Shown: positions 5,005 to 6,373 of the stretch, piece by piece
Layout: each line of letters opens with the position of its first letter
Numbering within the stretch: position 1 is the first letter of the stretch
Assembly (NCBI GenBank): GCA_944359595.1
Contig: CALVSV010000094.1
Coordinates: 1 to 6,373, forward strand
Direction: 5' to 3'
DNA length: 6,373 bases
DNA from: an uncultured Bacilli bacterium
GTDB taxonomy: Bacteria > Bacillota_I > Bacilli_A > RF39 > UBA660
The notes under the pieces: model-generated
What the model saw: the letters and a program-made list of their open reading frames with translations, nothing else
What the model was told of the DNA's origin: nothing
Database searches by the model: none
Made by a program: the position numbers and the translations under genes

Positions 5005-6102
5005 TTGATAAAAATAAAATCTATAAAATTTGATATTATACTATATATAAGTATTGTTTTAATATCACTGTTTGGTATATTAATGATATATTCTTCATCA
5101 AGTATATGGGCAGAATATAAATTTGATGATACTTTTAAATATCTAAAAAATCAAGGTTTATTTTTTATTGTAGGTTTATTTTTAATGTACTTTATATCAA
5201 AAATAGATTATTATAAATATAGAAAATATGCAAATATTATATTAATTATATGTGTAGTTTTACTTATATTAGTAATTATTCCTGGGATTGGTAAAGTAAG
5301 GAATGGTTCTAGAAGTTGGTTTGGAATTGGATCTTTTGGAATACAGCCTAGTGAATTTATGAAATTAGCCTTAATTATATTTAGTGCGAAATATTTAGAA
5401 AAAAGTGAAAAATATATGAAAGATATAAAAAAAGGAATACTACCTATATTATTAGTTACTTTATTTACGTTTGCGCTTATTATGTTACAACCAGATTTTG
5501 GTACAGGAACAATTATAGTTATGACTATAGTAGCTATGTTATTTATAAGTGGAGTTAAAATGTCTTTTTTTGCAAAAATTGGTATAGTAGGATTAATTGG
5601 CGCTACATCATTAATAATTGCTGCCCCATATAGAATGGCTAGAATATTATCATTTTTAAATCCGTGGAGTGATCCATTAGGTAGTGGTTTTCAAATAATA
5701 CAGTCACTGTACGCAATTGGTCCTGGTGGATTACTTGGTATGGGATTAGGCAACTCTATTCAAAAACATTTTTATCTTCCCGAACCTCAAACAGACTTTA
5801 TATTTTCTATCATTTCAGAAGAGTTGGGTTTTTTAGGTATATTAATAGTATCTACTTTATTTATAACAATAATATATAGAGGTATTAAAATAGCTCTAAA
5901 TTCTAATGATTTATTTTCAAAATATTTAGCTTTTGGACTTATATTTCAACTTTCTTTTCAAACAATACTTAATTTGAGTGTTGTTGTAGGATTAATTCCT
6001 GTTACAGGGTATGCAAGAAATTGGGAGAAAAAAGTAAATAGTATAGAAACCGTTATAAATAAAAGTAAAAGAGAAAATTTGATTAATTTAAAAAGCATTT
6101 AA
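5005..6102 (+). CDS. ftsW: SEDS peptidoglycan glycosyltransferase, FtsW/SpoVE-like, with replaced C-terminus
   Basis: A multi-pass membrane protein of the SEDS family, which polymerises lipid II into glycan strands with a partner class B PBP (FtsW in division, SpoVE in spore cortex). Landmarks, numbered from the TTG start: RSWFGIGSFGIQPSEFMKLA (about 103-122), LQPDFGTG (about 161-168), NPWSDPLGSGFQIIQSLYAI (about 219-238) and LPEPQTDFIF (about 258-267). In the last, Asp264 matches the catalytic Asp of FtsW/RodA. The match resembles B. subtilis SpoVE closely up to GLIPVTG (ending near residue 335). It then breaks off: the expected LPF-SYGGSS motif and last membrane segment are replaced by about 30 hydrophilic residues (YARNWEKKVNSIETVINKSK...). 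AGGAG (4991-4995) is well spaced only for the TTG at 5005; ATGs at 4996 and 4999 overlap or crowd it but remain possible. The product is probably inactive or altered. Confidence 0.88.
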   Translation: MIKIKSIKFDIILYISIVLISLFGILMIYSSSSIWAEYKFDDTFKYLKNQGLFFIVGLFLMYFISKIDYYKYRKYANIILIICVVLLILVIIPGIGKVRNGSRSWFGIGSFGIQPSEFMKLALIIFSAKYLEKSEKYMKDIKKGILPILLVTLFTFALIMLQPDFGTGTIIVMTIVAMLFISGVKMSFFAKIGIVGLIGATSLIIAAPYRMARILSFLNPWSDPLGSGFQIIQSLYAIGPGGLLGMGLGNSIQKHFYLPEPQTDFIFSIISEELGFLGILIVSTLFITIIYRGIKIALNSNDLFSKYLAFGLIFQLSFQTILNLSVVVGLIPVTGYARNWEKKVNSIETVINKSKRENLINLKSI

Positions 6103-6373
6103 AAATGTCAAGATTAAAGAAAAAATCTTATTTTATGAAATTTTTATAAAAATATAACAACGATACATTGTTGGTAAACACAGGAAAGTTTATGAAAGTT
6201 AGATTGAGTAAAAACTGGTGTTAAATTAAAAATATATTATTTATAAAAGTTTATTTTTTTATTATAAAAAGCCATATGTAAATGGTAAAATAAAAAGTAT
6301 GACATTATTTTGTTAGGTTCTTTTTTTGTATTTTTAGTGATGATTTATAGAAAATGTTGTTTTACATGTTGTA
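6103..6373 (+). other. AT-rich stretch after the truncated SEDS gene, no supported gene
   Basis: No gene with a start and ribosome binding site is visible on either strand in these 271 bases. An imperfect inverted repeat is present at 6177-6222: AACAC (6177-6181) and AGTTT (6187-6191) face AAACT (6212-6216) and GTGTT (6218-6222). A short repeat AACAA...TTGTT is found near 6157-6173. A frame open from about 6289 to the window edge encodes a hydrophobic stretch (YDIILLGSFFVFLVMIYRK) but shows no convincing start. The stretch may belong to whatever joins the SEDS gene at about 6010. Confidence 0.4.

Noticed and set aside
6007..6030. Group II intron 5' end at the SEDS break (GTATGC after ACAGG)
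   Set aside because: The bases do not fit the GUGYG start consensus, and no domain I-like structure follows.
6001..6102. Simple frameshift as cause of the altered SEDS C-terminus
   Set aside because: None of the three forward frames after 6010 contains the missing LPF-SYGGSS motif or a tenth membrane segment.
6105..6149. 14-codon frame starting with ATG just after the SEDS stop
   Set aside because: Very short, with no ribosome binding site, and its Lys/Phe composition is expected by chance in this AT-rich DNA.
6289..6373. Open frame encoding a hydrophobic stretch and a Cys-rich end (KCCFTCC), running off the window
   Set aside because: The only in-frame starts (TTG 6310, GTG 6337, ATG 6340) lack a ribosome binding site, and the frame is too short to judge without the sequence to the right.

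Overview
The window is very AT-rich DNA from a low-GC Gram-positive bacterium (Bacillota; an anaerobic gut-type Clostridia or Bacilli lineage is likely). The evidence is a sortase with a wall-anchored CnaB protein, a T-box-controlled tyrosyl-tRNA synthetase, two CotF-type spore coat genes, a flavin reductase-rubredoxin fusion typical of anaerobes, and strong GGAGG-type ribosome binding sites. Trp is encoded by TGG and no gene needs TGA read as Trp, so the standard bacterial code fits. The species cannot be named from the sequence.

Layout, left to right. Positions 2-1079 (+) hold the C-terminal end of a CnaB/SpaA-type surface protein with a VPYTS sorting signal. Its gene overlaps that of a membrane-anchored sortase, its probable anchoring enzyme. 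A bidirectional hairpin terminator separates this pair from the convergent tyrS (1087-2328, -). tyrS is preceded by a T-box leader (about 2351-2540) with a UAC (Tyr) specifier. Next comes a small orphan HipA-like kinase (2605-3315, -) with an excellent promoter. It is divergent from a 59-residue hydrophobic membrane protein (3429-3608, +). A second bidirectional hairpin follows, then two overlapping coat-protein genes (3635-4175, -), a terminator, and the flavin reductase-rubredoxin gene (4238-4870, -). Divergent from that is a SEDS-family gene (FtsW/SpoVE-like, 5005-6102, +).

The most notable point is at the right end. The SEDS protein follows the family closely through its ninth membrane segment (GLIPVTG) and then changes abruptly at about position 6010 to an unrelated hydrophilic tail, without the conserved last segment. 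The following 271 bases are AT-rich and hold no supported gene. This looks like the junction of an insertion, a rearrangement or an assembly misjoin.

Functionally, the window mixes envelope and spore functions (sortase substrate and sortase, coat proteins, SEDS polymerase) with housekeeping and redox genes (tyrS, flavin reductase-rubredoxin). Apart from the surface protein-sortase pair and the coat pair, the genes look independently transcribed.
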